The notes under the pieces were generated by a model. That model searched no databases, was not told where the DNA came from, and saw only the letters and a program-made list of their open reading frames with translations. The position numbers and the translations under genes were made by a program. Source: Megalobrama amblycephala (Eukaryota > Chordata > Actinopteri > Cypriniformes > Xenocyprididae). Taken from it: a stretch of 64,000 bases of DNA. The stretch lies in contig NC_063058.1 in NCBI RefSeq assembly GCF_018812025.1, forward strand, positions 23,157,797 through 23,221,796, in the 5' to 3' direction. Each line of letters begins with the position of its first letter. The stretch's first letter is position 1. This document shows positions 1 to 11,689 of this stretch, in pieces.

Positions 1-591
1 CCACTGAAGTGAGGGCTACAGGCCTGTAGTCATTAAGACTACTGACTATAGGTTTTTTGGGAACAGGGACAATTGTGGCAGACTTTAGGCAAGTGGGGAT
101 GGAGGCTTGTGTAAGGGAGATGTTAAAAATCTTTGTAAAGACCCCTGAGAGTTGGTCTGCACAGGCCTTCAGTACTTTGCCGAGTACTCAATCTGGTCCA
201 GCGGCCTTGTTTGGGTTCACTGTCCTCAGCACACGTCTCACTTGGTGTTCTTGTAGCGTGAGAGTGTGCAGCGTGGTGGAGGCAGTGTGACTGGATGCGG
301 TGTTGTTGTCTCAAACCGGGCAAAGAAACAGTTCAGCTCCTCTGCCAGTTCAGCATCGCCTCCGACAGCCACAGGTGGTCTGCTCTTGTAGTTGGTGAAA
401 TGTTGTAGTCCCTGCCATACCTGCCGTGAGTTGTTCTGTTGCAGATAGTCCTCTATTTTCCTCCAGTAATTCTCTCTTGCTGCCTTAATGCCTCTCTTTA
501 GGTTAGCCCTCGCTGCGCTGTACTGGGCCTTGTCCCCGGACCTGAAAGCAGAGTTACGTGCTTTGAGCAGAGACTGTACTTCTCTGTTCAT
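1..591 (-). pseudogene. LINE reverse transcriptase N-terminal part, broken
   Basis: Read on the minus strand, 591-238 encodes the segment that links endonuclease and reverse transcriptase in L2/CR1 elements, beginning near MNREVQSLLKARN. After a frame change near 240 the frame continues as LRTVNPNKAAGPD, then a stop where such proteins have glycine, then VLGKV, PVPKK and [11 protein letters not shown], which is the entry to the reverse transcriptase palm. The catalytic YADD lies beyond the left edge. The family match is confident; the exact family is not. Confidence 0.7.
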
Positions 592-642
592 CCAGGGTTT
601 GTTATTGGGCTAGTCTCTGTATATTGCTCCAGGTCCTGTGAC

Positions 643-2102
643 TCAAAAATACTCCACTCTGTGTGTGCAAAACAGTCCTGAAGCTGAATGAGGCCAGGTT
701 CTTATTGTCCTCTTTTCTGGCTTAGTTTGTCTTATCAGCGGGGTATATGCTGGGAATAAGAGCAGTGAGAGATGGTCAGACAGGCCCAGATGTGGCATGG
801 CCACTGCTCTATATGCGTGTTTTAGGTTGGAATAAACACGGTCCAGTGTGTTCTTTCCCCTGGTGGCACACTGTACATACTGTACAAATTTAGGGAGCAC
901 AGTCCTTAAACACACTTGGTTAAAATCCCCTGCAACTATATGTACTCCTTCAGGATAGGCCTGTTGCTGTTTGTTCATTAAGTCATGCAACAGCGTGAGA
1001 GCTATGCTAACGTTAGCCTCTGGTGGTATGTACACAGCAGTGATGAGCACTACCGAGAACTCTCGCGGCAGATAATGGGGTCTACACAATACCGTCAGTG
1101 CTTCCAGGTCCGGACAGCAGTGGGTGTATATGGTCTTACAGTTCTTACACCAGCCAATGTTGACGTACATGCACAGACCCCCCACCCACCCTCTGTTCTT
1201 ACCGGAGTCTCTGTTCCTGTCGAATCAATGCATGGAGCGCTCTGCTAGCTTAGGGTGACCATATGCGCCATTCTCCCAGGATGCGTCCTGTCCAGGATTT
1301 CTAAGTTGCATAAAATGTCCCAGTTTTGGTTTTGTTTTCATATTTGCGGAAGGTAACAACTGAAAAATAATTTGACCAATAGCATGCATTATACATAATC
1401 AACCGATCATGGCTTGCAAGAAGGCTGGATCTACAGAGAACGGTCAAAGCACTGCAAATACGACAACATTTTAATGCATTGCATGAAGAATGTCAATAAG
1501 AACAGTGGCTTGCACAGACCTCCGTGTAGAAATCGTGTTCCTAAATCGCGTTCCGGGGGCACATCGATATGACCACTTTCACAATTAAAGAGGCAAGGGC
1601 TCAAGCCATTTTAGGCAATTTAGAAATCCTGGACAGGACGCGTCCTGGGAGAATGGCGCATGTGGTCACCCTATGCTAGCTGTACCGCTGTGTCCGGGAT
1701 CAGTGGGTGTAGTCAAGTCTCAGTTATTATCATCACATAACAGTCGCGGATGGTGGAATTCCCAGCAATAAGCAGATCCAGTTCATTCATTTTATGCACA
1801 ACGGATCTAGCGTTGGTGAGAAAGATGCTTGGTACAGATGGCTTGTGTGGTCGCTTTTTCAGTCGCTTTTTCAGTAGTCCTCCCCGGCAGCCCCTCTTCT
1901 GCCGTCTCTCCCGACGCCGCCTGCGTCGCCTCCCCGGCCCGAAAACAATCCAGGCAGATCCCGGAGGCCTCGCTATGTCCTGCGGGATGTCATGAGCGTG
2001 ATGGAACGAGCTCGTAACATTACTCTGACACCGTAGGCCGATATTAAGCAAGGTCGATTGACTATATGCGTGTCTTGCTTGAGAACACGTCTTCACACAC
2101 AC
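643..2102 (-). pseudogene. LINE apurinic-type endonuclease, split by a MITE
   Basis: The endonuclease domain reads 2102 to 1682, is interrupted by the hAT MITE at 1251-1673, and resumes at 1242 to 643. Upstream lies an arginine-rich stretch (about 1880-1930) followed by LTNARSVVHKMNELDLLIA, the usual start of the CR1/L2 endonuclease. After the MITE come GGLCMYVN, VAGDFNQ (catalytic Asp/Asn) and LGLSDHLSL (catalytic Ser-Asp-His). These are standard exonuclease-endonuclease-phosphatase motifs that nick target DNA. The MITE and downstream stops make this copy non-functional. Confidence 0.72.
1251..1673. mobile_element. hAT-type MITE (423 bp), 8-bp target duplication
   Basis: Long terminal inverted repeats begin TAGGGTGACCA at 1251 and mirror at 1673; similarity continues about 50 bp inward (CGCCATTCTCCCAGGA, CGTCCTG, CCAGGATTTCTAA). 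It is flanked by identical 8-bp duplications TGCTAGCT at 1243-1250 and 1674-1681, which is the hAT signature. No transposase frame is inside. It sits in the endonuclease of the LINE. Confidence 0.9.
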
Positions 2103-2118
2103 TACACACGCCGCATAC

Positions 2119-2712
2119 TAGGGCTGCACGGCTGCATGCAATTTGGCAAAGGCTGCGATTATTTTATGCGTGGCTTGTCAGAGCTGTACGGCTCTGTGAT
2201 CAGTAGTAAATGCTTCTCCATCTGAAAGCTAGAGGGTGCTCTTGCGCAGAAAATCAAAATATGCCCTGCAGCAGAAGATAACATGCATCATATCGCTGTA
2301 GCTGAATAAACAGAAGATTGAAACGCTTGGATTAATTAAACATGACTAATAAACACACGACTGCCTTATTCTATGTAAGAAACCACATCTCACAGAAGGA
2401 CGCTCAGCTGTCGTTATGAAGTGAGTTTGGAGTAAAAACATATTAAATGTTGTCTTTTGTTGGACAAGATGTTAATAAATGCTTCTCGTGTCTGAAAAGA
2501 AGTTTAACGTGTGTTGCTTTTTCAAATGTACATTATAAGCGACTCAAACTCGCAGTGCTTTCAGATGGATTAGCATTCAGAGCCATACTTCATTGACAAG
2601 CCGCGCATAAAACAGGCGCAGCCTTTGTGATTTCATAATCGCGTTTAAGTGATAATCGCGTTCAAGTTCAATGTTATTTTTCGTATTGTGCAATATATAT
2701 CGTGCAGCCCTA
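2119..2712. mobile_element. hAT-type MITE (594 bp), 8-bp target duplication
   Basis: The left end TAGGGCTGCACG (2119) mirrors the right end CGTGCAGCCCTA (2701-2712). The 8-bp duplication CCGCATAC occurs at 2111-2118 and 2713-2720. The interior has no convincing coding frame. The terminus matches that of the hAT element at 14241-16373, so the two belong to one superfamily group. Confidence 0.88.
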
Positions 2713-2830
2713 CCGCATACACGATCAAACAGCACCGTATCAGAGAGCCAAAAACTGCTGCGCATAGATAGATACTTTAATTTCTCTATTAAGTTACTAT
2801 TTTTAATAGTCACTTCTGAAGAATGAACAC

Positions 2831-3488
2831 ACTAATCTTGGCCATTGTTGTTTTGTTTGTTTTATTGTAAAATAATTCATATTAAAATTACATATAAAAA
2901 ATGTTATTATTCATAATAATACATTATTTTTTAAAATGTAGGTTTTTTTTTTATAATTGTAACATTTGTTTTTCAAAACCTTTTCCTCTTTTCCCAGACT
3001 GTATCAGAGGCCTTCAGAGAAGCCAACCTTGCTGCTTCGTTTGGAAAAGCTATCAACTTCTAGATTTTCTTCACATACTCTTGTATATAAATACATTATC
3101 TGCTGCATTTTTTTTCCAAAACAGTTCACACAATTTGTAGATCTTCAATCTCTGGGCCTTCAGATGTACTCTTCATCCATACATCCAGAATAATCCTGTA
3201 AAACACTTAGTCTGTTATTTAAATGTCCTAATAAAGAAGTTTGGGTCTTGTTGAACTTCGCCTGAATGAGAAAAATATTGTGTGGATTTTTTATAAATCA
3301 GAGTTGTTCAGTTTCATGATCAGTCTCCTGAACACCAAAGCAATAATTTTGATGGTTGGAAAAATTGACATTGGCTGTATTGATGCACATGGGAGGTGAA
3401 ATAAAGAGAAACATAATTATGCAGTGTTAGATCTTGCTTTCACTACGGGAGATGTGCTGTGTATTACACTTGAGGAGTTATGAGGTTT
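2831..3488. other. No feature seen
   Basis: AT-rich unique-looking sequence with no convincing frame or repeat. If the minus-strand exon at 3489-3536 is terminal, this stretch may hold its 3' untranslated region. Confidence 0.4.
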
Positions 3489-6400
3489 TCAAAAGATAAC
3501 TTCATGCAGTTTTTGGAGGGTAGTTGAAGGAATGTTCTGAGATAGATAAAGATTTCCCTTCCCTTGTTTGCATCGGCCAGTGTCAGCAAATATAAATTAC
3601 TTATAATTAATATTAATGAATAATAGCAAAGGATAAGACATGATTTGAAAGAGCAATATGTTATATATGAACAATATGATCTTTTAGCGTTGCATGAATT
3701 CATGAGTTTACCTGCAGTTCCTCCTTCAGACCATTAGAGGTCATTGTCTCCTGCATATCGCAATGGTTAATCTCGACATGTTTCTCTCAGTCTGACAACC
3801 AGAAAGAGCCCAGAATGATATTTTGTCTTGTTATATTATTTTGAATTGATATTTTGAACAGTTCATTCTTATAAACCTTTTTTCCTGAAATGTTTTGATT
3901 AAATTGTGATTATGCAACAATTCCTCTTTTTTTTGCCTATTTAATGCAATTTTAAATGTGTTTTAGGTTTTCAGATACATTCTGGAGCCAATCAATGTAT
4001 GTGCCTACTTCAGATACCTCATAATAAATTGATGAAGAAAGGCCCAAAAAGTGATCACTAATGGCTTCTAACAATTTGCATGGACTTACTGAACTCTTGC
4101 CAGCTGAGACCATGTCTTGCACAGTGGGAGCTGGGATGGTGTGACCAAAAGCAGGAAGGATGGGAGGTTGTCGGGTGTTACTGTACCTGAAGACAATCTC
4201 TTCCTTTGTGGTCTAAAAAAATAAACAGCTTGGGGTAGAACTGAGGTTATGATTATTATTATTGCAGGAGATGAAACAAAAATTAACTGAAAGCCACCAT
4301 GAAATTAGCTAAATAAATGATTTATCCGTTCACAACATTATTTTTTGTTCTTTTTTATGTGCCATTGTAACTTCCCCCTCTTCCTGCAGCGACATCATGG
4401 GTGCTTCTCAATATCCCTCCTCGTCTCCTCGCTCCTCCGTCCTCCATCCTATGACCCGGAAAACAATCGAGCTCAGCCATCTTGAAGGACATCTCAATTC
4501 TCTAATTGCACCGCGAGGAACGAGGAGTGAGGAGGCTTCCTGAGGAGTCATGAGCGAGGATACAGGTGCATCCTTTGCGGAAGTCTTTCTCATTGAGAAA
4601 CGTGACGCACGCATAAATTCTCCTCCCCCTTTTTATCTGTCACAATAATTTAAATGTATGCTTTACTGTTACAGATTAAATAAACTTTATATCTCATATA
4701 TTTCAACTAGGCATCTTGCTTTATTAATATTTATTATATTTTTTTAAATAACCAAACTTTAACAACATGTGGTTAGATCCCTCGAGCGCAGCTAATGACG
4801 CTTTGAAGTGACGCTAAAGGGAGCGAGGATAAATCATTTCACTTGATTCAATTCCTCCGTCCTCTCGGCTGCGTCCGAAAACTGAAAAATGCTGCCTTCC
4901 GAGGACACATTTCAAGGTAGTAAGGCATCAAGGCACGTCCGAATCCAATGTTAGCTTCACTTCCTCTCTCATGAGATACCTTCCTCAGATCGATTTTTGA
5001 AGGAAGCATAGATGTATCCTTAGCTGCCTTTGATATCCCACAATCCTGTGCTTTCCATTCTGTGACAGTTGAGCTAGAAAAATAAAGATGGCGTCCGAAG
5101 GTTGCGTTTGCTGCTCAGTTTGTGTATAAATGTACGATTTTGATCAACATATTTCAATTTTGATATCATTTCTATCGAGAAATTACTACTGTAGTAATTA
5201 AATATTTGTTTAGTTCTCACCAAAGCTTGCGCTATATTACTGTAGATCATTAAACTGTTAAGCTGCCTCAGAAGTCTGTCCGAAATCAATTTCGTGAGGT
5301 ACCTTCATGCACAAATGCTGCCATACAAGTCATTCTCTTATAAGATAGCGAGGCAGCAAGACAGCTACCTAGGTTTTCGGACGCAGCCCTCGTCTTTTCC
5401 TTGCGTCCTTCCCTGGCATCCTGGAGGGGTGGAGCTAAGACGCGAGGAAAGGAAGCAAGGAAAGGAAACGAGGATGCACAAATAAGAATTGAGAAGCACC
5501 CCTCTTCTCTGATGACGTGTTTACTCAGGGTTGCCAGGTTTTCATAATAAAACCCTCCCAATTGACCCTTCGCCGAGAGTTTGATTGACAAGCGATCTAA
5601 CCAATCATAACGCCGAATCCACAATTTTGTCCAACAAAGCAATCAGGGGAGTAGATTAACCTCGGTGGACTTGAACTTGAAAAATGGTGTGTACTGACAT
5701 CTTTCCGCGTTAATAAATTAACTAGTAGGAAGAGATGATTGGTTCACGAGCCGCTTGAGCTGAGACGCTACAGTGGTCTGTCACGACACATTAAAGAGCC
5801 ACAAAACAGTTTTTATTGTTCGAATTTCTTAAAAAATTACACAGTTTGAAAGCTGGGACTTTGTTTAATATCATAAGAAACCTGCTCTGTCTTGTCTGTC
5901 GACGTGTTGTCAGGGTCCTCTTTGCTCCGCAATGTATTTTTCACTCTGTGTGGCGTGACAGCGCCATGGCTTGCCAAATTGCATCTTAAGGTGGTTACCC
6001 CTGTAAAAATCGCCTTCTGGGGGTTCTGGTTTTGGCAGGGTTCCCTTTGTAAAATTCACATTAGAGGGACTAAATACCATGTCATTAGGGGTCGCTTTAA
6101 CTGGAAAACATGAAAAACAACCCGTGACAACAGTGTTAAAGTACCCCAATTCCACGGGAAAACAGCAGATTTGGCAACACTGTGTTTACTGGCGCGAGGA
6201 CAGGAGAATGTGTCGCTCATGAGATGGACCAATAGCAAACCACAACCATCGAATCAGTTCCTGAGGGAGAAAATCATGTCCCATCCTACATTTTTTCTTG
6301 TTCACGAAGCCATTTAACACAAGAAAAGGCGACTTCTGTTTCATTGTGACTTGATAGTTGACAGTACAGACAGGTATGCAAGCATTTCACATTTCTTCTC

Positions 6401-7217
6401 ACTTTTACAGCTGACGACAGACTCTCAGCAGCCTCATTCTTTTTTTATTCCTAAATCCTCAGCAGACGTCAGTATATAAATAACGCTATATCAGTTGGGA
6501 GATGCTTGTCATTGTTTAGCAGATGGTGATAAAACCTTAACACTCCATTAAACACATTTCAGTGCCCACCCTTCATTATCCCCTGAGCTCATAACTCAAT
6601 TTAGCTCTATTTAGGGTTTCCAAAACGGTTCATGGCAGGGGCGATTCTAGGGTCAGAGCTTTAGGGGTGCTGAGCACCCAATGAGCCCCACTGCCACCAC
6701 CCACCCTCTTTTCACACAAAAACAAAAAATATGTCTATTGAAAAATAACTTTATAATTTTAACATTGATTCAACTAACTCCAAAATCCAGATTTTTTTTT
6801 TTTTTTTTTTTTTTGTTGAGAACTTTTCAGAACACCAGCTTAATTGTGAGAGTTCACACAGACAGCCCCCTGTAACAAACACAAAACCTTCTTCACTCAG
6901 CTGGTTTTCCTGACCGTTAACTCCATGTGCCTCCTTTTGTATCAACAGTCATCAGATTGGTTACATTAGATTCAACTTTTTTGTCATTGAACAAAGTAAC
7001 TGCATGCGTCTTGCGGAAGAACATTGTAACCGGCGCTACTTCTCTCTGTTTATGACTATGGACGAGTCACCCAGGTCCTGTGCTACTCCACAGCGGCGGC
7101 GACCCGCTGGACTAAAATAGTCCGAAAATAAACACTTATTATAGGCAGGGTGCGATTTGTGGGAAAAAAAAAAAAAAAAAAAAAAAACAGAGGGGGGGGG
7201 ATGTTTTGAAAAGCTTT

Positions 7218-7256
<39 letters not shown>

Positions 7257-9901
7257 TTTTTTAAATTTGTTAAAAACCACAGCGGAGCTATATAGCCTAC
7301 TATTTTTGGCAGCTGTTACATAAACATTTTTACAAAAAAAAATCTTCTGATTTAACCTTGAGATTTGAAGTATTAGATAGCTTAGATATTTGCAACACTA
7401 CAATGACACTAATAACTCTTCATTTCTGATAGAATTGTGAAATCAATCGGTAGTTATTAATAGAATAACGAGACACAAACCTTTACATTCAATCGCGTTT
7501 GGTCCCATTTATTTTTGATCACAGTGCATACACACAAACTTTTAGTCCAAAAGTGCGCACATTTGGAGAAATGCACGTTTACCTCAGATTTCATTAGATA
7601 TAATACAAGCTGGGCCGTACGCAGGGTTTTAATAATTACCGAGGTCACAAAATGTATTTTGCTAGGGGGGGTTGGGGGCATGCTCCCCCGAGAAAAATTA
7701 GATTTCCCTGGTGTACATATGTGCATTTTAAGACGTTTTAAGGCCAACAAATTGGATAACAATAGCTTTAAAACCATGTCAACAAATACATGCATGCCTG
7801 CACAGTTTTGAGGCAGCTTTAATCGCATGTTTGGTAATTTCATGACTTAACTTACAACAGAACAACGACGGTCATTGCTCGCAGTTTCTTTTGCGCTTTA
7901 TTTAAGCTATAATAAAGTAATTATGCAGAGCGCGCCGGCGCATTTGCGCAGCAATTCTTGAGTGCGCGCCACGAGCAGAGTACAACGGCTGATTGGACAG
8001 TCATGTTAATTTTTAGCGACATTTTTAGTTTTACCAACATAGCCTGACAACATCTCATCTGACTGCAGTTCACTGTTTTCAACTGAAGCTCGTCGTCTCC
8101 TGCACCTTTTCCGCGCTTGTTTGACTTGAGCCTGGCGCTGAGGCGAAGTCGGAGCGCGCGTCTGAAAAGTGTCCTGTTTGTTGTGGTCGTAAAGAGACAG
8201 TTCTATATAAACGCAGCGTTTTACTTGGCGATGTTTTAAAAAAAGATTTATATTTTTGGTATTTTATATGCTCTGTTGGTGGTTTGAGGAGTAGCATCAC
8301 CCAGGGGGGATATTTTTTTTATACTGACTCCAGTAGGCTACTCACCGATATGGTTTCGGAATCGGAACAACTCTAGGTAAAAGGAAAGAAGTGTGAGAGC
8401 TTTGGAGCAACTTAGTTGATTCACAACACTACATAACGGGTTCTCACTCTGCGTGTGTTTCGCGCTGGATGACGGTCGTGCTGAGCGGTGCAGGTACAGA
8501 GAAGTAGAAGAAGAGAACAGGATGACACCATTTGCTAAGGGGGATGTTTTCATTTTCATCCTTAACACATACATTTTAAACCACAAACTACGGAGTATGT
8601 TTTGGACATTATTTAACCTTGTAAAAGACGAACAAAAATTTTAGAATAACAACATTTCTTACTCCAAGTTTTAGGGGTGCTGAGCTCCTTTTTAGGGGTG
8701 CTGAAGCACCCCTAAAAAGGGGCTAGCCTCGCCCATGGTTCATGGGCTGATGCAAAGCTAGGTAATTATATCGAATGTAAAATCAAAATAAACAAATAGG
8801 CCTGCATATAATCGTGCGATAATCGTGACAATTATCAAATCAAAGGCTGTGACTTAATTAAAGGCACAATATGTAAGATTTTTGGATTAAAATATCCAAA
8901 AACCACTAGAACAGTGTTATATATTTTGTTGACGTCTGTACTTACTTTATCCTAGATGTTTCCAACAATGTTTCAATCCAGAGAAATAAGCAATTTTAAC
9001 CAGGATACGGACCGTGTATGTGCGTTGCCTATCAATAACATCATTACAGTGTTACCTTTGATTTCCGGTTTTATTTTGTAGAAACCATGGAAACACCAAA
9101 GATGCTTCAATATATTATATGTTGTATTACACAAGGGAACAACCTTTTGGATACATTTACACACAGAAAATTCTGTTTGAATCTCGTTTTCTTGACTTTC
9201 CGTGAGTAGCCTACCATGTTTTTACCATGCCATTTCTGTGTTTATATTTGAATATTTTTTTCTGAAAAATTCTGTAGTTAAATAATTGCTGAGGAATATA
9301 ACTGCCACCTGCAAGAGCAAATATGATGCCACAGACACTGAATTGCACAGAAACCATGATAAATGCATCCATATCATTTTTTTCATTCCACTAATGCAAC
9401 ATGATATTCATATTGCATTTCAAGCTTCCTTCAATGAATCTAAATATAAAAAGCTTTCAGGAAGTGACACGCCTGTTGATGGTCTGTAATATGCTGATCT
9501 GTGATTTGATTTCGTTACCGCACAGGGCAAACCAGCAATGTAAAGTGATGCATTATGTGCTTTAGTCTAAAAATTCTCATCTGTATGATGGCTATATGAT
9601 CAAACCAGAGTGCTCTGAAGTTCACACACTGATAATGGGAAAGTTTTAACCACAGAAACTCAATTAGCTACAGGTGACTGATGGTGAAAATAGAGTCAGA
9701 GAAATAAAATTAGTGTAAGAATTAATTCAGCCAGTTTTAGCTACTCTATTTTGGTTTTTGGTTAATTCTGAACTAGTTTCAGTTTCTTAAATTACATTAA
9801 ACTGGTTCAGATGTGAAGCATCTATCATGGGCAGTGATTTTCCAGTCACACCAAACGGGTTAATCTTCATGTTTTCCATGTGACCATTTATAACTGTCTG
9901 T
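3489..9901 (-). CDS. Unidentified gene, four 3'-terminal exons
   Basis: Four minus-strand segments form one open chain: 9796-9901 (35 codons, ends FN, donor gtaatt), 4090-4203 (38 codons, EEIVFRYSNT to AGKSS, donor gtaagt), 3712-3783 (24 codons, KHVEINHCDM to KEELQ, donor gtaaac) and 3489-3536 (NIPSTTLQKLHEVIF, then TGA). The last three joins are phase 0 and each has a usable AG acceptor; the 9.8-kb exon begins in phase 2. The protein is polar with a proline-rich patch (RQPPILPAFGHTIPAP), no recognised domain and no membrane segment. I do not recognise the gene. Upstream exons are missing or hidden among the transposons after 10 kb. The 4.2/3.7/3.5-kb exons are the better supported; the 9.8-kb exon is weaker. 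Confidence 0.5.
4399..5501. mobile_element. Inverted-repeat DNA element with a nested MITE
   Basis: The termini GGGTGCTTCTCAAT (4399) and ATTGAGAAGCACCC (ending 5501) are a 14-bp perfect inverted pair. The arms are rich in CCTCC/GAGG runs. A second element occupies 4867-5388. No clear target duplication and no transposase were seen. Confidence 0.65.
4867..5388. mobile_element. Nested MITE (522 bp)
   Basis: The termini GGCTGCGTCCGAAAAC at 4867 and its complement ending at 5388 are inverted. A possible 3-bp duplication CTC flanks it (4864-4866 and 5389-5391). Superfamily is not assignable from this alone. Confidence 0.65.
5564..5950. repeat. Copy of the GACCCTTCGCC repeat, right end lost
   Basis: From GACCCTTCGCCGAGAG onward this matches the complete element at 35124-35612, including the stretch AGTAGGAAGAGATGATTGG near 5725. 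Similarity ends near 5950, where another repeat takes over (TTGCCAAATTGC and, near 6170, TTTGGCAACACTG). Confidence 0.6.
6636..8737. mobile_element. hAT element (2.1 kb), 8-bp target duplication, non-autonomous
   Basis: The left end CAGGGGCGATTCTAG and right end (reverse complement CATGGGCGAGGCTAG) are inverted repeats with similar subterminal GGGGTGCTGAGCACC-type hairpins. GTTCATGG is duplicated exactly at 6628-6635 and 8738-8745. No frame resembles a hAT transposase. A (TTTA)n tract sits at 7215-7258 and long homopolymers near 6790 and 7167. Confidence 0.82.
7215..7258. repeat. (TTTA)n microsatellite
   Basis: About eleven uninterrupted TTTA units are visible, inside the hAT element. Confidence 0.9.
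8746..9795. other. Non-coding interval, one repeat end
   Basis: A familiar fish repeat end, AAAGGCACAATATGTAAGAT preceded by TTAA, occurs near 8857 without a visible partner. Otherwise I see nothing; the interval would be intronic if the 9.8-kb exon is real. Confidence 0.35.
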
Positions 9902-10940
9902 CTGTAAATATCTAAAATGTTCAGGTTTTTGAATATAACTGCTAAATGTGTATAAATCCTAAAGTAGGATGTAATACCAAAACACTGCTGGAATGAATAC
10001 AATCTGAAACAAAATGCTTATACTGACACAGTAATTACACAATAGATATATGACCCCGAAAAACTATATAGTGACACCACTGTCTAGACATACTAAATAA
10101 AAAATTGTCATATGAAGCCCCCTTTGTTATTTTCCAGTCACATAAAATGAGTCACAGCCACAAGCAATGACCCAGAGTATCTAATTTTGTTTGGAAAATC
10201 TGCTTTCATGTGATGGAAGACAGGCAATAAAAGTCACTACATGTGACGTTTAATGACATTTTCTGTGGTTTAAAATAACCTCAAGGGTATTTTGTGGGAT
10301 TTTATGTTTCCTCTGGAAAAGGCATCAGGTAAACACAAGGCACCATTACAATACAAAGATTTGGTAGGGTCCTCTTTTCAGGAACTTGTGTCTAAATTTA
10401 ATTAAACTATATAAAATAATCACCAATAAATAATAGAGTAACATAACTGTCTAAATAGCAAGTAATATCAAAGACTATAGACAAAGTCCCTTTAAGACAA
10501 GTCATTTCACTCGGCGGCCATCTTTGCAGCATCATGCAGCTCCTATCTCTTTGAATGGGGAAACATCAAATTCTCCAAAACTGTTCAACAACCTTACGAT
10601 TAAATTTCATATTTGAAATCACCAATCAAATCAAACAACAACTGTCTCATAATTTGTTTTCCAAATGCTCGAATCATGACAAAAAAACCCGGTATTTTTC
10701 AGGCTGGATCAAGCTAATGCGCATGCGCAGACGTAAATGCGCGTCTCCTGTGCCTCATTTCGGAGGAGTGTGTCTGATTGTTTCTATAGAAACCGGTGCT
10801 TCTAACGGCCGCTGCAGTGACGCGATGACTTTACCAGTCGGTGATTGGCTCTTATTTTTTAGAAGGCGGGACTTATTCCGCCATATTGCGCGTTACACTT
10901 TCTCTCATTCAAAACAATACGAGTGACATGTCTTGTGTTA

Positions 10941-11676
10941 TAGAGTGCCCCAGGGATGACGCGTTTTTGTAGGCAAAACCCGGAAGCGAGTTAGCATTTT
11001 AGGACTTCCGGTTCCAACGCCGTCAAGTCTATGCGTTTTTTGAATGGGTTTTTGCTAAATCGCCTGAAATAAGGTCTGTGGTAAACAAAGCCTCTAAATA
11101 CTTTCACGTTTTGATCTATGACATAAAACACACTAGTTATAACCCACTTGTGATTTTTTAAACTTTTACTGTGTCTTAAATTCGGCGGTTGCTAACAAAT
11201 TGCTAAAAGGGACTATTTCCTTTGGCGGGGACTTTAGACGTCATCATGACAAACAGGACATTTGGACAGCATTTCTCATGAAAAAGTGGATAAGTATTCA
11301 TACACAGCGCAGATCATAATCAGTGAGCATGTTTTTAAATAGAGTTGTTTTCTAAATAAAGTTTGAGGACGCTTGGTGGTGACGACGTTGATCCGCGACC
11401 ATGGTGTGCTGTAGTCCGTTTATAGCCTACTGTTAGCCTTTTATATCTGACCACTTTATTTAGGCTTCAAAATGTACAAATGTTGTGTTAACTTGTAAAG
11501 ATTATCTTGATAGACAAAACGTGTAAGTGTCATAACCCTTTGTTAAACACAGAGCTTATTTTCTGCGATTTTCCAAAAGTCTATGGGAAAAATGAATAGG
11601 CTTTCAGTCGAGGGAACCCATGCGCTGCTAACTTCCGGGTTGGCCTACAAAAACGCGTCATACCTGGGGCACTCTA
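10941..11676. mobile_element. Nested long-TIR MITE (736 bp)
   Basis: About 45 bp of inverted similarity: TAGAGTGCCCCAGG, then TGACGCGTTTTTGTAGGC, then ACCCGGAAG at both ends. No target duplication is clear, and there is no transposase frame. Confidence 0.65.
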
Positions 11677-11689
11677 TTCTATACCAAGC

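Larger units (their letters stand above)
1..2830 (-). mobile_element. L2/CR1-type LINE, defective, runs off the left edge
   Basis: A jockey-superfamily non-LTR retrotransposon lies on the minus strand: endonuclease at 643-2102, linker at 238-591, and the start of the reverse transcriptase at 1-240. The reading frame carries stops near 200 and near 615 and a frame change near 240, so it is dead. Two hAT MITEs (1251-1673 and 2119-2712) cut it and are therefore younger. The 3' end lies outside the window. The 5' limit is uncertain; sequence right of 2720 is taken as LINE only because the second MITE's target duplication joins it to the part at 2111. Clade (L2 versus CR1 versus Rex1) is inferred from protein style. 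Confidence 0.75.
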
